NCBI RefSeq assembly: GCF_964199755.1
Contig: NC_133896.1
Location: 98,332,200 to 98,396,199, forward strand
Length of the DNA stretch: 64,000 nt
From: Larus michahellis
Lineage: Eukaryota; Chordata; Aves; Charadriiformes; Laridae
Reading direction: 5' to 3'
Part shown: one piece after another, positions 63,401 through 64,000 of the stretch
How the letters are laid out: every line of letters begins with the position of its first letter
How positions within the stretch are numbered: position 1 is the first letter of the stretch
The notes under the pieces: generated by a model
What the model saw: only the letters and a program-made list of their open reading frames with translations
The model's database searches: none
Told to the model about the DNA's origin: nothing
Translations under genes and position numbers: made by a program

Positions 63401-63979
63401 AAAGCTCATCAAGGGGTCAGGGTGGCGCTGTCAGAAACCCATTGCACTGAATTGAGCCAAGGGGAAAGATCATGTGGAAGAGTTTGGGGGAACTCTTGAC
63501 TCCTGCTAGGAGCTGTGTTTGGTCTTTTGATCTTGTGAGCGTGCATTTTTATCAAATCTGGGATCTGCTCCTGGAAGGTAAATGTGCATCATGATTTCAT
63601 ATAAAAACAGAATATCACGTATGCTCCTTTTTTAAAATGTCGGTATATGTGCACATGACCATGTATGTTACATACACGCCTATGCCATAAATAGGGAACT
63701 AATGTTGCTAGGTGCTAAGTACTGTTATTGCTAAGTAACAACTACAAACTCTGGCATGTGATATGGTTTTACCACATAGTTCCTCATGTTCTGCATAAAA
63801 ACCAAGAACAGTAAACCTGGGTTTGGAGACTGGAATTTAATGGCCACCTGGTTTGCTTTCTTTCTTCCTACAGGTTTATCACCACAAAAGGTATCAAGAT
63901 CTGTGTAAGCCCTGATCAGAAATGGGTGCAGTCTGCTATAAAGAAAATTGACGAAAAACGTACCACCAAACACAAATAA
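60357..63979 (+). CDS. XCL1: C-class chemokine XCL1 (lymphotactin), three exons
   Basis: This gene encodes a small secreted chemokine. Joining 60357-60426, 63004-63121 and 63874-63979 gives 294 nt, or 97 residues plus TAA. Residues 1 to about 23 form a signal peptide with a hydrophobic core (AAAILIILWLGIF). The mature part has only two cysteines, Cys36 (in YSCVSLS) and Cys73 (in KICVSP), and Trp80 starts the C-terminal helix (KWVQSAIKKI). CC and CXC chemokines normally have four cysteines; keeping only the equivalents of the second and fourth defines the C (XCL) class. Intron phases 1 and 2 match the usual chemokine layout. In the known family the ligand binds XCR1 on cross-presenting dendritic cells and is released by activated T and NK cells. 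The protein ends 24 residues after Cys73, so the long extra tail of mammalian XCL1 is missing. No N-glycosylation sequon is visible. The start has a purine at -3 and no upstream ATG after the TATA box. XCL1 rather than XCL2 is a naming choice, since I see only one copy. Confidence 0.93.
60427..63003 (+). other. XCL1 intron 1
   Basis: This 2.58 kb intron is bounded by GTAAGT and a pyrimidine-rich stretch ending in TAG. It is AT-rich, with A-runs near 61631 and 61650. I see no CR1 or LTR in it. A frame near 62655 reads LFADDTDL, which resembles a reverse-transcriptase active-site box, but nothing around it extends the match. Confidence 0.85.
63004..63121 (+). other. XCL1: XCL1 coding exon 2 (first cysteine, N-loop, strand 1)
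   Basis: This exon is 118 nt. It is preceded by a pyrimidine-rich stretch ending in AG at 63002-63003 and followed by GTAAGT at 63122. It completes the Gly24 codon and encodes residues 25-62 plus two bases of Met63. It contains Cys36, the N-loop and the YEKQKVPVNAI stretch that forms the first beta strand region. Only one cysteine is present at the position where CC chemokines have a pair. Confidence 0.92.
63122..63873 (+). other. XCL1 intron 2
   Basis: This 752 bp intron lies between a GTAAGT donor and a CTTTCTTTCTTCCTACAG acceptor. I recognise no repeat in it. The open frame on the reverse strand across its end and exon 3 is a shadow of the coding exon. Confidence 0.85.
63874..63979 (+). 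other. XCL1: XCL1 coding exon 3 (second cysteine, C-terminal helix, stop)
   Basis: This exon's coding part is 106 nt. It is preceded by a strong polypyrimidine tract and CAG at 63871-63873. It encodes MFITTKGIKICVSP, then the Trp80 helix and a basic C-terminus rich in Lys and Arg, and ends with TAA at 63977-63979. The basic tail fits glycosaminoglycan binding, which is known for the family; that is inference here. Only 21 bp of 3' UTR are inside the window and no polyadenylation signal is visible in them. Confidence 0.92.
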
Positions 63980-64000
63980 TCCTGTTCTAGGCAAGCATCT

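Noticed and set aside
63731..63994. 87-codon reverse-strand frame covering XCL1 exon 3
   Set aside because: It is the antisense shadow of the coding exon and part of intron 2, with no recognisable domain.

Overview
The window reads as nuclear DNA of a bird. The evidence is a set of CR1 LINE fragments with the avian 3' end (a cccttccaac block followed by attctatgattct-type repeats), two solo LTRs of a common avian endogenous retrovirus family (tgtcctggtt start, aaccacgaca-type end), AT-rich intergenic sequence with few genes, and one vertebrate immune gene with canonical splice sites. I cannot tell the species.

Layout. From base 1 to about 60,200 I find no protein-coding gene. This gene-poor stretch holds at least eight recognisable CR1 pieces: about 3735 (+), 7532 (-), 20903 (-), 25545 (+), 28693 (+), 28770 (+), 35610 (-) and 53994 (-), plus two weaker, older ones near 50464 and 55755. 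It also holds the two solo LTRs (3834-4255 and about 40975-41557), three long microsatellites (a TTG array inside the first LTR and two nearly equal GAGGA arrays near 7.4 kb and 22.9 kb), a GC- and CpG-rich island at 25144-25500, and several small local duplications. The most notable mobile element is the CR1 at 35610-37505, which still carries an uninterrupted 598-codon reverse-transcriptase reading frame.

The last 3.7 kb carries a complete coding sequence for a C-class chemokine, the XCL1 (lymphotactin) type: three exons on the + strand (60357-60426, 63004-63121, 63874-63979) with GT-AG introns in phases 1 and 2. They encode a 97-residue secreted precursor with only two cysteines in the mature protein. 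A TATA box lies 71 bp upstream of the ATG. The 3' UTR is cut by the window end. XCL1 is known as a chemoattractant for XCR1-bearing cross-presenting dendritic cells, made by activated T and NK cells. Apart from this gene, the content is repeat relics and unassigned intergenic sequence in which regulatory elements may exist but cannot be recognised by eye.
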